DNA of 64,000 bases from an uncultured Trichococcus sp. (GCF_963663645.1 NZ_OY760503.1:310001-374000), one strand, 5' to 3'. Counted from the stretch's first letter, positions 1 through 8,969 are shown. Notes: generated by a model from the sequence alone, not told the origin. Made by a program: numbers and translations.

Positions 1-401
1 TCATAGCGCTTCGTCACTTTTTTGTGCGGCAGCAACAGCTGATAGCCCAGCTGCCCGTTGTCCGTAATCAGCAGCAGCCCTTCCGTGTCCTTGTCCAGCC
101 GTCCCACAGGATAGAGGCCCGGTCTGCGGTCGGACGGGTCGATCAGATCGATGACGGTCCGGTTGCCTTCATCGGATACCGCCGTCACAACGCCGGCCGG
201 TTTGTGCAGCATATAATAGACATTGGTGCGGTGCGTCAGCGTTTTCCCCGAGACGATGACCGTCTGGAGCTGCGGATCGACATTGTGGTTGTCCGCCAGC
301 ACGATTTCCCCATCGATGCTGACCTGTTTGCTTCTGATCAATTTTTTCACTTGCCCTCGCGAACCGTAGCCGCATTCGCTGAGCAGTTTGTCCAATCGCA
401 T
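1..401 (-). CDS. rsuA: 16S rRNA pseudouridine synthase, RsuA family (3' end beyond window)
   Basis: The 133 visible residues start at ATG 401, preceded by AGGAAGAGG. They show an N-terminal S4 RNA-binding domain (about residues 1-60, beginning MRLDKLLSECGYGSR) and then the RsuA/RluB catalytic motif GRLDKDTEGLLL with the expected nucleophilic Asp at residue 103. The family converts a specific uridine in rRNA to pseudouridine; RsuA acts on U516 of 16S rRNA, and the choice of RsuA over RluB/RluF is tentative. The gene runs off the left edge, so about 100 C-terminal residues are missing here. It is separated from the molybdenum-hydroxylase operon by a terminator and has its own ribosome-binding site. 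Confidence 0.85.
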   Translation of the reverse strand, partial: MRLDKLLSECGYGSRGQVKKLIRSKQVSIDGEIVLADNHNVDPQLQTVIVSGKTLTHRTNVYYMLHKPAGVVTAVSDEGNRTVIDLIDPSDRRPGLYPVGRLDKDTEGLLLITDNGQLGYQLLLPHKKVTKRY

Positions 402-486
402 CCAGCCTCTTCCTTTCTGTTCCGTTATTTTGCAGTCCTTCCATTTTAAGCGGTAAAGAGCTGTGGCGCAAGCCTCATCATGCTAT

Positions 487-530
487 AAAAAAACATGCCC
501 CTCATTTGCATCAGCACGAGGGACATGTTT
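487..530 (-). terminator. Rho-independent terminator of the molybdenum-hydroxylase operon
   Basis: A 13-bp stem (491-503 with 518-530, one mismatch) is followed on the minus strand by seven T residues. It begins at the last codon of the NTPase gene. Confidence 0.85.
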
Positions 531-1029
531 AGTCTTCAACTTCAATCAGTTGATACGCCGCGATTCCGAATATTTTAGTCACCGAATCCAGGTTCTTTCG
601 ATTTATACAAAGGTACAGCTCCTTGTCGCTCTCCAACAGAACCTTCAACGCCCTGCAGAAGCCGTTTCCCTGCAGTTCGACCGGACCGATTTCATCCAGC
701 AGTACGGTCCGGACCGACGGATCGGAAAGGATGTCCCGGATGGCCTGCTCGGCAGCCGCAAGGGGCTCCCGCAGGAAAATGAAGCGGTCAAATATGCAGC
801 CGTCCTGCTGAGCCAGCAACTCATCAGCCTTCCTCAGTCTGATGAAAGGAACTGTTTTTCCGGTCGCCAACCTCCTCAGATCATAACCTTCGAACACACC
901 CTGTTCCGAAAAAGCCTTGGTGCTGGCGAAACCGTCGGCCGTACCGGCGGGCAGCTCATGGTAGCGCCGGACCAGTTCCGTCGTCTTCCCGGCGTCCATT
1001 TCACCTGTGATGATAGTCACTTTCCCCAT
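529..1029 (-). CDS. THEP1-like nucleoside-triphosphatase in Mo-hydroxylase operon
   Basis: 166 residues starting at the second in-frame ATG (1029), which follows AGGGGTGG. A Walker A motif GEMDAGKTT lies at residues 9-17, and a Walker B-like segment LLDEIGPVELQG matches the DEIGPxEL signature of the THEP1/NTPase_1 family. THEP1 proteins hydrolyse NTPs in vitro and their cellular role is not established. It is the last gene of the operon, 10 bp after the membrane-protein gene. By position it may act in molybdenum cofactor handling, which is inference; a MobB-like GTPase role is a less likely alternative. Confidence 0.75.
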   Translation of the reverse strand: MGKVTIITGEMDAGKTTELVRRYHELPAGTADGFASTKAFSEQGVFEGYDLRRLATGKTVPFIRLRKADELLAQQDGCIFDRFIFLREPLAAAEQAIRDILSDPSVRTVLLDEIGPVELQGNGFCRALKVLLESDKELYLCINRKNLDSVTKIFGIAAYQLIEVED

Positions 1030-1039
1030 GCCGCCACCC

Positions 1040-1654
1040 CTAAAACGCAAGCGTCAGGAGGATGGCCGTCGCCAATGCCGCATAGGCAGCCATCGGGGGC
1101 ACCGCACCAACGCGCGCTGTCTTTCCAATTTTCAGATAAGCAACCATCAGGATAGCATTCACAAAGCTCTCTAAAAACAGGAAGCGCAGACTGACCTGCA
1201 GACCATCCGTCACAAGCGCAGCCGGAAGATCGATGAGCGAAATCAGGAAGAGATAGAAGAGAAAGACCGAACGCCACAGGATGCCCATCGCAAAAACCGA
1301 CGCAAAGCCGACAGCACTTTTTTCCCTTTCGGCATAGGCGAAAACAAGCGCCACCGCCAGGCCTTCCAATAGGATGGACAGGGCCGGATTGAGTATCCTG
1401 ATCGGGATGTTCCCCGGAATCAGGAAATCGCAGCACTTAATCAAAGCCGCCACCAACGCCACCTGAAAGACCGCCCCGGGCTTCCCTGTCGCTAAGTAAG
1501 CCTTCCTCATAAAATAAAAGGCGACAGGGAACATCACGAACCCCGGAACGCCGGGCAATTGGATCGCGACCATGTGCAGCACATATCCCAGCGTCGCCTC
1601 GGCTATCCCCCATAGGGAACTCCAATAGACGATCTGAATGGCTTTTTTATTCAT
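1040..1654 (-). CDS. Polytopic membrane protein of the Mo-hydroxylase operon
   Basis: 204 residues with about six hydrophobic helices and few charged residues; no family recognised. It starts with an ATGA overlap on the stop codon of the FAD-subunit gene, so the two are translationally coupled. Genes coupled this tightly to a xanthine-dehydrogenase-type enzyme often serve substrate or cofactor uptake, so a purine, molybdate or cofactor-precursor transporter subunit is possible. Nothing in the sequence proves it. Confidence 0.7.
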   Translation of the reverse strand: MNKKAIQIVYWSSLWGIAEATLGYVLHMVAIQLPGVPGFVMFPVAFYFMRKAYLATGKPGAVFQVALVAALIKCCDFLIPGNIPIRILNPALSILLEGLAVALVFAYAEREKSAVGFASVFAMGILWRSVFLFYLFLISLIDLPAALVTDGLQVSLRFLFLESFVNAILMVAYLKIGKTARVGAVPPMAAYAALATAILLTLAF

Positions 1655-2499
1655 GTCACCAGCCCCCTTCCGATGAAATCCTCCAACAACTGCAGCGATA
1701 CGTGCCGCCGATAGTCCGCCGTGGAACGGCTGTCATCCAACGGCGCAAGCAATTCCCCGTATCGCGTGCGCAACGTTTCTATATTTGCAGCCAGTTCCGT
1801 TCCCGCTGTCCCCATCAAAATTTCTTCGCAGGACCTGTCCCTGACGGCCGTCGGAGCTACGGAACCGAATGCGATCCGCACATCTTCGATTATGCCCTCC
1901 CGCTTGATCGCCACGGCATAGAAACTCGCCTTGGAGATGGCGTTGACTTTCCTGCCGCCGATCTTCCGGTAATAGGAGACCGTATAATCGGCAAGCGGTA
2001 TTATGATCTCCGTCATCAGTTCATCGCGACGAAGCAGCGTCTGTTTGGCAAAGGTGATGAATTGTCCAACGGGAAGCTTTCGCATCCCGGTCGTTGATGC
2101 CAGCGTAACCTCCGCATCGAGCGCATAGAGCATCGGCAGGCTGTCTCCCGATGCAGAGGCGTTGCAGAGGTTCCCTGCGAGTGTTCCCATGTTGCGGATG
2201 GCAGGGGAAGCCAATTGACGAATCGGCAGTTTGATGTAATCCGGTACTAGCGGATGTTCCAGCAGTTCGGAAAGCGTGACGGCTGCGCCGATCATAAGGT
2301 TTCCTTCAGCGATTTCGATATGTTTAAGTTCCGCAAGATTTCCGATATGGAGCACATCCAGCGGAAAATCCGGCGGCATGCCGCTCCAGCGTCTGAATTT
2401 CACCATCACATCGGTTCCGCCATTGATGACGAGGGTCTTGTGCAAATTCCTGATGCTGAGCGCCTCCGCCAACGTCTTCGGAATGAACACTTTCACCAT
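1651..2499 (-). CDS. Molybdenum hydroxylase FAD-binding subunit (XdhB/CoxM type)
   Basis: 282 residues, the usual length for the separate FAD subunit of bacterial xanthine dehydrogenases and CO-dehydrogenase-like enzymes. GGTDVMVKFR near residue 27 and TLAGNLCNASASGD near residue 105 are the FAD pyrophosphate-binding loops. It passes electrons from the 2Fe-2S subunit to NAD+ or another acceptor. ATG 2499 overlaps the end of the 2Fe-2S gene by 7 bp, with GGGAGAG upstream. Confidence 0.92.
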   Translation of the reverse strand: MVKVFIPKTLAEALSIRNLHKTLVINGGTDVMVKFRRWSGMPPDFPLDVLHIGNLAELKHIEIAEGNLMIGAAVTLSELLEHPLVPDYIKLPIRQLASPAIRNMGTLAGNLCNASASGDSLPMLYALDAEVTLASTTGMRKLPVGQFITFAKQTLLRRDELMTEIIIPLADYTVSYYRKIGGRKVNAISKASFYAVAIKREGIIEDVRIAFGSVAPTAVRDRSCEEILMGTAGTELAANIETLRTRYGELLAPLDDSRSTADYRRHVSLQLLEDFIGRGLVT

Positions 2500-2969
2500 A
2501 ATCCTTCACTCTCCCTTGATGCGGCCAGGATGGCATCGACGATCATCGTATAGCCGGTGCAACGGCACAGGTTTCCGGAAATGCCTTCCCTGACTTCCTC
2601 TTCAGTCGGATGAGGGCTCTTCGATAGCAGCGCCTCCGCCGCCATGATGATGCCTGGCGTGCAGAAACCGCATTGGACGCTGCCGTGCTCCGCCAGCTTG
2701 TTCTTCAGCAGTTGGAACCTTTTCGTCTCCCGATAGCCTTCGATGGTCCAGATATCTTTTCCTGCAACCATGGCTGCCGTGATCAAGCAGGAATTGACCA
2801 AACGGCCATCCAGCAGCACGGCGCAGGCGCCGCACTCGCCTTCCCCACAGCCTTCCTTGGCCCCTTTGCAATCAAAATCCTTCCTGATGATATCAAGCAG
2901 CCTTCTGGCAGGATCCGTCTTCAATTCGACTCCTTGCCCATTCAGTTTGAAAGAAATGACTTCCATCAT
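2493..2969 (-). CDS. Molybdenum hydroxylase 2Fe-2S subunit
   Basis: 158 residues from ATG 2969 (AAGGGAG 8 bp upstream). Both clusters are visible: plant-ferredoxin-type CKGAKEGCGEGECGAC with a further Cys downstream, and the C-terminal pair CGFC and CRC (in GNLCRCTGY) of the helical domain. It relays electrons from the Mo site to FAD. The start codon overlaps the Mo-subunit stop (ATGA) once the frameshift in that gene is repaired. This shows that the intact ancestor was a normal large / 2Fe-2S / FAD gene order. Confidence 0.93.
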   Translation of the reverse strand: MMEVISFKLNGQGVELKTDPARRLLDIIRKDFDCKGAKEGCGEGECGACAVLLDGRLVNSCLITAAMVAGKDIWTIEGYRETKRFQLLKNKLAEHGSVQCGFCTPGIIMAAEALLSKSPHPTEEEVREGISGNLCRCTGYTMIVDAILAASRESEGLW

Positions 2970-5091
2970 GTCATCAGCTCCCTTATGTATTCCGGGGTCA
3001 CCGGGATACGGTCGATTTTTTTGCCGATTGCCTGTTCCACAGCGGCCGCAAATGCCGGAGCGGCTCCGATCATCGGCAACTCCCCCAACCCTTTGGCCCC
3101 GAAAGGCCTCCAGCATAAGGGTTTTCGATTAATTCAAACGCGATCCGCGGAAAGTCCACGGCTGCGGGGATCAGGTACTCGGAAAGACTGTCCTGCAGCA
3201 GTTTGCCTCCCTTGGCTTGCAGCCTTTCCATGGCTGCGTATCCCAAGCCCTGCATGACGCCGCCTTCGATCTGCCCTTGCACGATTTTTTCGTCTATTGG
3301 TGTTCCGATATCATATACTGCCCAAACGCCTTTGGTTTCTACTTCATACGTTACCGGATCGACTGCCACTTCGACCACGTTGGCTCCCCAAGAATATTCC
3401 GGATAGGCATTCCCGACTAACTTCTCGTTGTCCCACGAAAGGTGTTCCGGATAGACATAATCTTTGGTCACTTCGAATGTTCCCTCAGACCACCGTCGCT
3501 TGACCTCTTCGGCGCATTCCTGCAGTAGCCGTCCGACGATCATGGCCGTCCGCGATGCGACAGTTGGGCCGGAATCGGGACAGTCCGCGGTATCGGGATA
3601 GGTCAGTTTGGTTTGCGCAATCGGTATTCCCAGGCTTTCGGCGACGATTTTGCGCAAGGTGGTCAGAGCCCCTTGGCCGATTTCGGTGCTCGATACAAAA
3701 ATCCCCACCGTTCCGTCCGCATACTTCTTCAGCTTCACCCGCGATTTAAGCAGTTCCGCCTCACCAGCTCCGGTGAAGCCGCAGCCATGGAAAAAGAACG
3801 AGCAGCCGACTCCCTGCAAGGAATTTTTCCGGGCATCAAAGCAGTGCCGCTTCTCCTGATAATCGGATAGTCTTTCAACAACATCGGCGATTTCGGCCAA
3901 TTTGATTTCGGAATGGAAGACCCCGCCGGTCGAAGAGGTATCCCCTTTTTTCAGGAAGTAGCTCCTCCGCCATTCCAGCGGATCGGTGCCCAATTCAGCT
4001 GCGATGTGTTCCATATGCATTTCGATGGCGAAGAATGCCTGCGGTCCGCCGAAGCCCCGGAATGCGCCGGCCACGATGTTATTGGTCGCATAGGCTTTCC
4101 CCGTCACTTTCAGATTTGGGATGTCATACACGCCGCAGACGGAGAAGATCGTCCGCTGCAGCACAACGCTGGAGAGGCCCGCATAAGCTCCGGCATCCAA
4201 CTTGACATCGATTTCCCGAGCGATGATGCGGTTTTCCGCATCCAGATGGCTTTTGAGCCGGATGATGCTGGGATGGCGCTTGGTCGAGGCGCGGATATCT
4301 TCCGGCCTGTCGAACACCAATTGGACCGGCCTGCCCGTCTTGATGGCCGCCAAAGCCGCATGGACTCCCGTAATCGAAGGATATTCCTCCTTGCCGCCGA
4401 AGCCTCCGCCCGTCGGCAACTGGACGACACGCACCCGGTCGTCCCCCCAGCCGAGCGCCTGTTTCAGGCCGCTATGGATGTAATACGGGCATTGCATCGA
4501 GCCATAGACGGAGACGCGCTCGCCGTCGTAGATTGCCAGCATCGCCTGTGGCTCCAGATAGACATGCTCCTGGTAGCCGGTGCGGAATTCATCCTCGATC
4601 ACCCGGACCGCTTGCGCTGCGGCTGCATCCGGATCGCCTTTTGCGTATCCGTATTCGACAAAGTAGGGTTTGTCACCGAAAATGAAGGAATCCGTCTGTT
4701 CCAGGGCAGCCTCGATCGACAGAATCGGCTGCAACAATTCGTAGTCCACTTCTATTTTCCCGATGATATCAAGGATGACTTCCTTGTCCGGCCCTACGAT
4801 CAACAGGATCGGCTGCCCGATATAATTGACTTCATCCACTGCCAAAAACGGCTGGTCCTCGTAGACGATCGGCACAATATTCTTGCCGGGGATATCACGG
4901 TGATCAACGATTGTGTACCCTTCCGGCAGTTCCGGCAAACGGATCGCACGAATTTTTGCGCGCGGCACTTCGGAGCGCAACGTCCTTGCATACAGCATGC
5001 CTTCCGGATGCAGATCGGCGCAGTATTTGGCTTTCCCTTCCACCTTGTCATCGAAATCGAAACGCTTGATCGATTTGCTGATCTTTTCCAT
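2966..5091 (-). pseudogene. Molybdenum hydroxylase Mo-cofactor subunit (XdhA type), frameshifted
   Basis: The start is ATG 5091 after GAGGTGA. The protein has the aldehyde oxidase/xanthine dehydrogenase a/b hammerhead N-terminus, then QLPTGGGFGGKEE, AFRGFGGPQA and STEIGQGALT, all Mo-cofactor-domain motifs. Near 3105-3109 one base is missing. The open frame runs on only to PKGWGSCR and stops at 3070, while the other frame continues as AKGLGELPMIGAAPAF and ends in the expected ATGA overlap at 2966. The lost frame carries the KGLGE Glu, the general base of this family. With one C restored the protein is 708 residues. Either a recent null allele or an assembly error in a CC run. Confidence 0.85.
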
Positions 5092-5095
5092 CCTT

Positions 5096-5683
5096 TCACC
5101 TCTGTTCTTTCGCTTGAAAATAGTCCCCTGCTTTGGCATAATCCTCCGGCGTGTCGATGTCCCAAAGGATTTCCTGAAAATCCACCGCGATGATTTCCGC
5201 TTTGTTTGCGCTTATGTATTCCTGCAGGCTTTGGCAGCGATCATCCGCCAACAGGTCCTCTATCGCCCGACGGCTCAACAGGACCGGGTGTCCATGCTTC
5301 CCCTGATAGGCAGGCAAGACGATATCCCCTTTACCCTGCAGCAGTTTTTCGCAGACTTCATGGGTAATGAAAGGGCAGTCGCCGGGCAAAATGAGGACAC
5401 GCTCCCCTTCTGCATGCCGCAAGCCCATCCTCAAGGAGGAGAACATGCCGTTTTCGCAGTCCGGATTGTGAACGAAAACGACTTTGGTGCAGTGCCCGGC
5501 CGATTCCATCACCGCTTCGGAATGGAATCCCGTCACGACAACGATGCGGCTGCAGAACGGGCGCAGGCTATCGATGCTTCTTTCGATTACGGTCCTGCCG
5601 TTCAGATCCATCGTCATTTTCGAGTTCCCCGTCATCCGGGAGGACTTCCCGGCGGCCAAGATGACGCCTTCGGTTCCCATCAT
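5096..5683 (-). CDS. mocA: Molybdenum cofactor nucleotidyltransferase, MocA/MobA type
   Basis: 195 residues from ATG 5683 (GGGAGGG upstream; a second ATG follows at once). The N-terminal loop VILAAGKSSRMTGNSKM is the nucleotide-binding signature of the MobA/MocA/IspD fold, and LPGDCPF holds the metal-binding Asp. In this setting the likely reaction is CMP transfer to Mo-molybdopterin, giving the cytosine dinucleotide cofactor of xanthine-dehydrogenase-family enzymes. First gene of the operon, ending 4 bp before the Mo-subunit ATG. Confidence 0.85.
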   Translation of the reverse strand: MMGTEGVILAAGKSSRMTGNSKMTMDLNGRTVIERSIDSLRPFCSRIVVVTGFHSEAVMESAGHCTKVVFVHNPDCENGMFSSLRMGLRHAEGERVLILPGDCPFITHEVCEKLLQGKGDIVLPAYQGKHGHPVLLSRRAIEDLLADDRCQSLQEYISANKAEIIAVDFQEILWDIDTPEDYAKAGDYFQAKEQR

Positions 5684-5702
5684 AACATCCCTCCCTAATA
5701 AC

Positions 5703-5756
5703 AATTTAACGCTTACACTTCCGAAATAGATTATTGTTGCTTACGCCTCCATTATA
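5703..5756 (-). promoter_or_regulatory. Promoter -10 and partial cre site of the Mo-hydroxylase operon
   Basis: On the minus strand a TATAAT hexamer (5751-5756) is followed about 30 bp downstream by TGTAAGCGTTAAAT (5704-5717). The latter matches the CcpA operator core TGNAANCG but misses the terminal CA. Lying between the -10 and the start codon it could act as a roadblock under carbon catabolite control. No convincing -35 is seen. Confidence 0.45.
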
Positions 5757-6021
5757 CACCCGATGTTCTGCTTTATGCGTCTCCGTCAAATTCTCACATT
5801 TATTTTCAATCTTTTTCAGTGTCGTCTGCTACATTATCCACTATATTAGAAATAAGTTGCATTAATCATTAAGGAAAGCAGACCACTGCTTCAAGAAAGA
5901 ACGCTCGGAATACGTCCTAGGCATGGAAGTAAGCTACTTCGAGGGTTTCTGACAATAGTCTTCAATACTTTCTTTTTCGAAATGTAGACTGCGTTATACT
6001 TGCGTGCTGGTTGCGTGGAGT
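5757..6021. other. Intergenic region without recognised gene
   Basis: About 260 bp upstream of the Mo-hydroxylase promoter. No open reading frame with a ribosome-binding site and no recognisable purine, molybdenum-cofactor or other riboswitch core was found on either strand. It leads into the palindromic repeat array that starts at 6022. Confidence 0.5.
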
Positions 6022-6170
6022 TTGTCCGATTCATCGCGGTTATCGGACAAGCGGGCGTTCGCTTGTGTGCTGGTTGTCCGATTCACCCTGGTTATCGGAC
6101 AAGCTGGCGTTCGCTTGCGTGCTGGTTGTCCGATTCTTCGCGGTTATCGGACAAGCGGCAGCTTAAGCAC
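6005..6170. repeat. Three-unit 52-bp palindromic array, family A (inverted orientation)
   Basis: Units begin at 6022, 6074 and 6126, exactly 52 bp apart. Each has arms TTGTCCGAT and ATCGGACAA around an 11-bp centre, then a conserved linker containing GCGTTCGCTTG and GTGCTGG. It is the same family as the seven-unit array at 37821 but reads in the opposite orientation. It lies 3' of the DUF2202 gene. Confidence 0.9.
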
Positions 6171-6171
6171 T

Positions 6172-6224
6172 CATACAGAACAAGCCCCGCGCAAATTGAT
6201 TCTGCGCGGGGCTTGTTCTGTATG
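6172..6224. other. 22-bp perfect inverted repeat
   Basis: Arms 6172-6193 and 6203-6224 pair perfectly around a 9-base AT-rich loop. The inner half is GC-rich (AGCCCCGCGCA). It lies 10 bp after the stop of the DUF2202 gene, where a terminator belongs, but no U tract follows on either strand. It may be a non-canonical terminator, an RNA-stabilising hairpin or a remnant of a mobile palindrome. Confidence 0.7.
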
Positions 6225-6233
6225 GAATTCACA

Positions 6234-6776
6234 TTATTTTTTTCTGCCGGCTCCATCAGGGTTTCCGGTGACTCCGCGTTCAAAAGCGGCCAAATGGTTT
6301 TCGGAAGCGGCCATCAGACGCTCAAAGACGCTTCTGACATCATCCGGCAACTCTTCATTCTGCAAGAACTGCTCATAGATAGCAATATTCTTGATTTCGC
6401 CTGCCACGCCTTCTTCAAAGCTCTCTGCCAGGGACGCAGGCAACTCAATATACTCAACAGCTTCGTTCTCAGGAACTTCCAAACCGTAAGTTTCGAACAG
6501 CGGCAACAGCAAGGAGATGTGTGTGCCTTCCGCCTTGGCGATGTTCGTGAACGGTTTGACTGTTCCGTACGCCTCCATGATCGCGTCATAGGAAGCTTCA
6601 GCCATGTATTCATCCTGGATGGCATACAGCAACATTTCTTCTACTGAGTACGTTTCGCCTTCGCTGACCGCTGCTGCGCCATATTCCCATTCATCTTCCG
6701 ATGCCATGATGCCTGTACCGCTGAACAATAGGACTGCCAAAGCCCCGCCCACAATTCCGTTCCTCCATTTTTTCAT
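6234..6776 (-). CDS. Exported ferritin-like DUF2202 protein
   Basis: 180 residues from ATG 6776 after AAAGGAGCG. The N-terminus MKKWRNGIVGGALAVLLF is a typical signal peptide with a cleavage region near residue 26. The rest is a four-helix DUF2202-type ferritin-like domain with repeated acidic and His positions (EEMLLYAIQDEYMAE, EGTHISLLLPL, EIKNIAIYEQFL, SENHLAAFE). Such E...ExxH spacing suggests a di-metal site outside the membrane. Function is not established. Monocistronic by appearance. Confidence 0.8.
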   Translation of the reverse strand: MKKWRNGIVGGALAVLLFSGTGIMASEDEWEYGAAAVSEGETYSVEEMLLYAIQDEYMAEASYDAIMEAYGTVKPFTNIAKAEGTHISLLLPLFETYGLEVPENEAVEYIELPASLAESFEEGVAGEIKNIAIYEQFLQNEELPDDVRSVFERLMAASENHLAAFERGVTGNPDGAGRKK

Positions 6777-6914
6777 TTTGATTCGCTCCTTTTTTTATGC
6801 TTCCGTGATCTTCTTTTCTACAAGTTCAGTATAGGAAAGAAGTATGGCGAAAGCATGGCAAAACCGGGGCGAAAAGAGAACGTTTTCACTTAATTTGCCA
6901 GGAGCGGGGAAAAG

Positions 6915-7250
6915 TCACTCCCCTACTTCTGAATTGGTGCTTTTGATTTCCCAATGGATGACGACCGTCAGTACAACCCGCAGGATGACGATGGCCGAGA
7001 GCACGATGAATTCGTCGATTGTCTGGATGATGACCGTTTTCAGTATTTCCGCAGCCAGCTTGAATTCCAGACTGAACGCCAGCGCTTTGGCCAACTCGAG
7101 TTTCGGTTGATTATTGCTCAAATTCAACTTATCCTGAAAAAACAGATACAACGACTTGACGCACCCGTACAAGATGATCAGGACACCGATGCCCTCAATC
7201 AGGCTCGCTAGTGTCGGGATGATTTCGGTTAATACTGCATGTAAATTCAT
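6915..7250 (-). CDS. DUF1622 family membrane protein
   Basis: 111 residues from ATG 7250, directly after AAGGAGGGACGTTC; a longer frame upstream lacks a ribosome-binding site. It has two or three hydrophobic segments (IIPTLASLIEGIGVLIILYG and the C-terminal IDEFIVLSAIVILRVVLTVV) and the conserved IRVxLSW-like tail of DUF1622. Family function unknown. No operon partner is evident, and the neighbouring minus-strand gene lies 48 bp upstream. Confidence 0.75.
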   Translation of the reverse strand: MNLHAVLTEIIPTLASLIEGIGVLIILYGCVKSLYLFFQDKLNLSNNQPKLELAKALAFSLEFKLAAEILKTVIIQTIDEFIVLSAIVILRVVLTVVIHWEIKSTNSEVGE

Positions 7251-7298
7251 GAACGTCCCTCCTTTTTCCATATTCAATTTTGGTAGCACATCCGATCT

Positions 7299-7673
7299 TT
7301 ATTTGTCTTGTTTCTTTTTCCCCTTCGCCTCTTCTACCCGGAAGCGGACGATCTGGCGCACAAGCTCGTATGGGATAGGTTTCGTCAGCGGAAATTGGAT
7401 GGCACCTTTTGAAGTCTTGTAATCCGTCAATTCTTCCTTGAAAGCCGCAACGCCGCTCGGTGCCGGATAGAAGCCGATATGATTTTTCTGCACAGCAAAA
7501 TGCACCATGTTCCCGTTCAGATAAAAGGTCGGCATCTGATAGCTGATTTTCTCTATCGCATCGGGCGCCTCTTCCTTTATTGTTTGCCTCAACTTCTCCA
7601 AGGCCGCTCGGACCTCCTCCGGGTATTGGTTGATGTAGTCGTCGATCGTCTTCGTTTGGTTTTTTTCTTCCAT
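7299..7673 (-). CDS. DUF1801 (YdhG-like) protein
   Basis: 124 residues; ATG 7673 is chosen because AGGAG lies 8 bp upstream, while an in-frame GTG at 7682 overlaps that site. The sequence IDDYINQYPEEVRAALEKLRQTIKEEAPDAIEKISYQMPTF is split between DUF1801 hallmarks: the YINQYPEEVR helix, the SYQMPTF turn and the HIGFYPAPSG strand. Family members have been described as putative iron chaperones or as unknown. Lys-rich C-terminus. Cytoplasmic. Confidence 0.82.
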   Translation of the reverse strand: MEEKNQTKTIDDYINQYPEEVRAALEKLRQTIKEEAPDAIEKISYQMPTFYLNGNMVHFAVQKNHIGFYPAPSGVAAFKEELTDYKTSKGAIQFPLTKPIPYELVRQIVRFRVEEAKGKKKQDK

Positions 7674-7797
7674 TTTAGCCACTCCTATCCCTGTATTAAA
7701 AACTGGCTTTCACTTCTTTTACGGAAGTCATTCCCTTTTCATAAAAATGTGTTATGATATGGATTGAAAATTTGAACGGTAAAGAAAGGAAAGTAAA

Positions 7798-8862
7798 ATG
7801 AACATACCTTCTATTTATGGATTGACTTTGGATCAGCTGCAAGCTTGGTTGTTGGAACAAGGCCAGAAAAAATTCCGCGCCCAACAGATCTGGGACTGGC
7901 TCTATATCAAACGCGTCCTCGATTTCTCGGAAATGACGAACTTGTCAAAAGATTTGGTTGCCCTTCTCTCCGACAACTTCCTGCTGCAGCCCCTGAATCA
8001 AGTGGTCGTCCAAGAATCAGCGGACGGTACAACTAAATATCTCTTCCAACTGGAAGACAAACTGATGATCGAAACCGTCCTGATGCGTCAGGAATATGGA
8101 TTGTCCGTCTGCGTCACGACGCAAGTCGGCTGCGATATCGGCTGCACGTTCTGCGCAAGCGGCCTGAAACGCAAACAACGCGATTTGACTGCCGGCGAAA
8201 TCGTTGCGCAAATCATGCAGATCCAACACTACTTGGATCAAAAAGGCAATGGTGAACGCGTCAGCCACATCGTTGTGATGGGCATCGGCGAACCGTTCGA
8301 CAACTACGACAATGTCATGGCCTTCCTGAACATCGTCAACCATGCCAAAGGCTTGGCAATCGGCGCGCGTCACATCACCGTTTCCACCAGCGGCTTGGCT
8401 CCGAAAATCCGTGAATTTGCGGAAAACGGGCTGCAAGTCAACTTGGCTTTGTCCCTGCACGCGCCGAACGATGAAATCCGCAGCCGCATGATGCGCATCA
8501 ATCGCAAACACCCGCTGAAGGAAGTCATGTCCGCCATCGATGAGTATCTGGAAAAGACCAACCGCCGCATCACTTTCGAATACATCATGATCTCTGGCGT
8601 AAACGACAGACCGGAGCAGGCGCACGAATTGGTCGCCTTGTTGAAGGATAAGCGTCACCTGTCCTATGTGAACTTGATCCCCTACAACCCGGTTGCAGAG
8701 CACATCAAATACGAACGCAGCACCAAAAAGGACATTTTGGCGTTCTATGATATCCTCAAAAAGAACAACATCAACTGCGTCATCCGCAAGGAGCACGGCA
8801 CCGACATCGATGCCGCCTGCGGCCAACTGCGCAGCAAGCATCTGGAAAAAGCAACTAAATAA
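7798..8862 (+). CDS. rlmN: 23S rRNA (A2503-C2)/tRNA (A37-C2) methyltransferase, radical SAM
   Basis: 354 residues, full length for RlmN. The radical-SAM cluster motif CDIGCTFC places the cysteines at 112, 116 and 119, and a conserved catalytic Cys sits near residue 341 in the C-terminal ACGQL. The enzyme methylates C2 of A2503 in 23S rRNA and of A37 in some tRNAs. ATG 7798 follows AAGAAAGGAAAG. The gene stands alone and ends in a strong terminator. Confidence 0.96.
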   Translation: MNIPSIYGLTLDQLQAWLLEQGQKKFRAQQIWDWLYIKRVLDFSEMTNLSKDLVALLSDNFLLQPLNQVVVQESADGTTKYLFQLEDKLMIETVLMRQEYGLSVCVTTQVGCDIGCTFCASGLKRKQRDLTAGEIVAQIMQIQHYLDQKGNGERVSHIVVMGIGEPFDNYDNVMAFLNIVNHAKGLAIGARHITVSTSGLAPKIREFAENGLQVNLALSLHAPNDEIRSRMMRINRKHPLKEVMSAIDEYLEKTNRRITFEYIMISGVNDRPEQAHELVALLKDKRHLSYVNLIPYNPVAEHIKYERSTKKDILAFYDILKKNNINCVIRKEHGTDIDAACGQLRSKHLEKATK

Positions 8863-8872
8863 TTGACCTTAG

Positions 8873-8914
8873 CAGAGGTCGTCTCAAAGCAACATGAGGC
8901 GGCCTCTGTTTTTT
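8873..8914 (+). terminator. Terminator of rlmN
   Basis: Stem CAGAGGTCGTCTC (8873-8885) pairs with 8896-8908 with G-U positions, followed by six T residues. Confidence 0.9.
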
Positions 8915-8969
8915 GTTCGTTTCTGATTTTATTGGTGCTGTTGACCTTTGATTGGTGCGTAGCCGGACC

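Noticed and set aside
3070-3072. TGA in the Mo subunit as a selenocysteine codon
   Set aside because: Downstream homology is in another frame, not read-through, and no SECIS-like hairpin follows.
3913-5193. Long open frame antisense to the Mo subunit (426 codons), and similar ones at 10617-12056, 30319-31605 and 47420-48544
   Set aside because: They mirror codon usage of the true genes on the other strand, have no ribosome-binding sites, and no recognisable motif.
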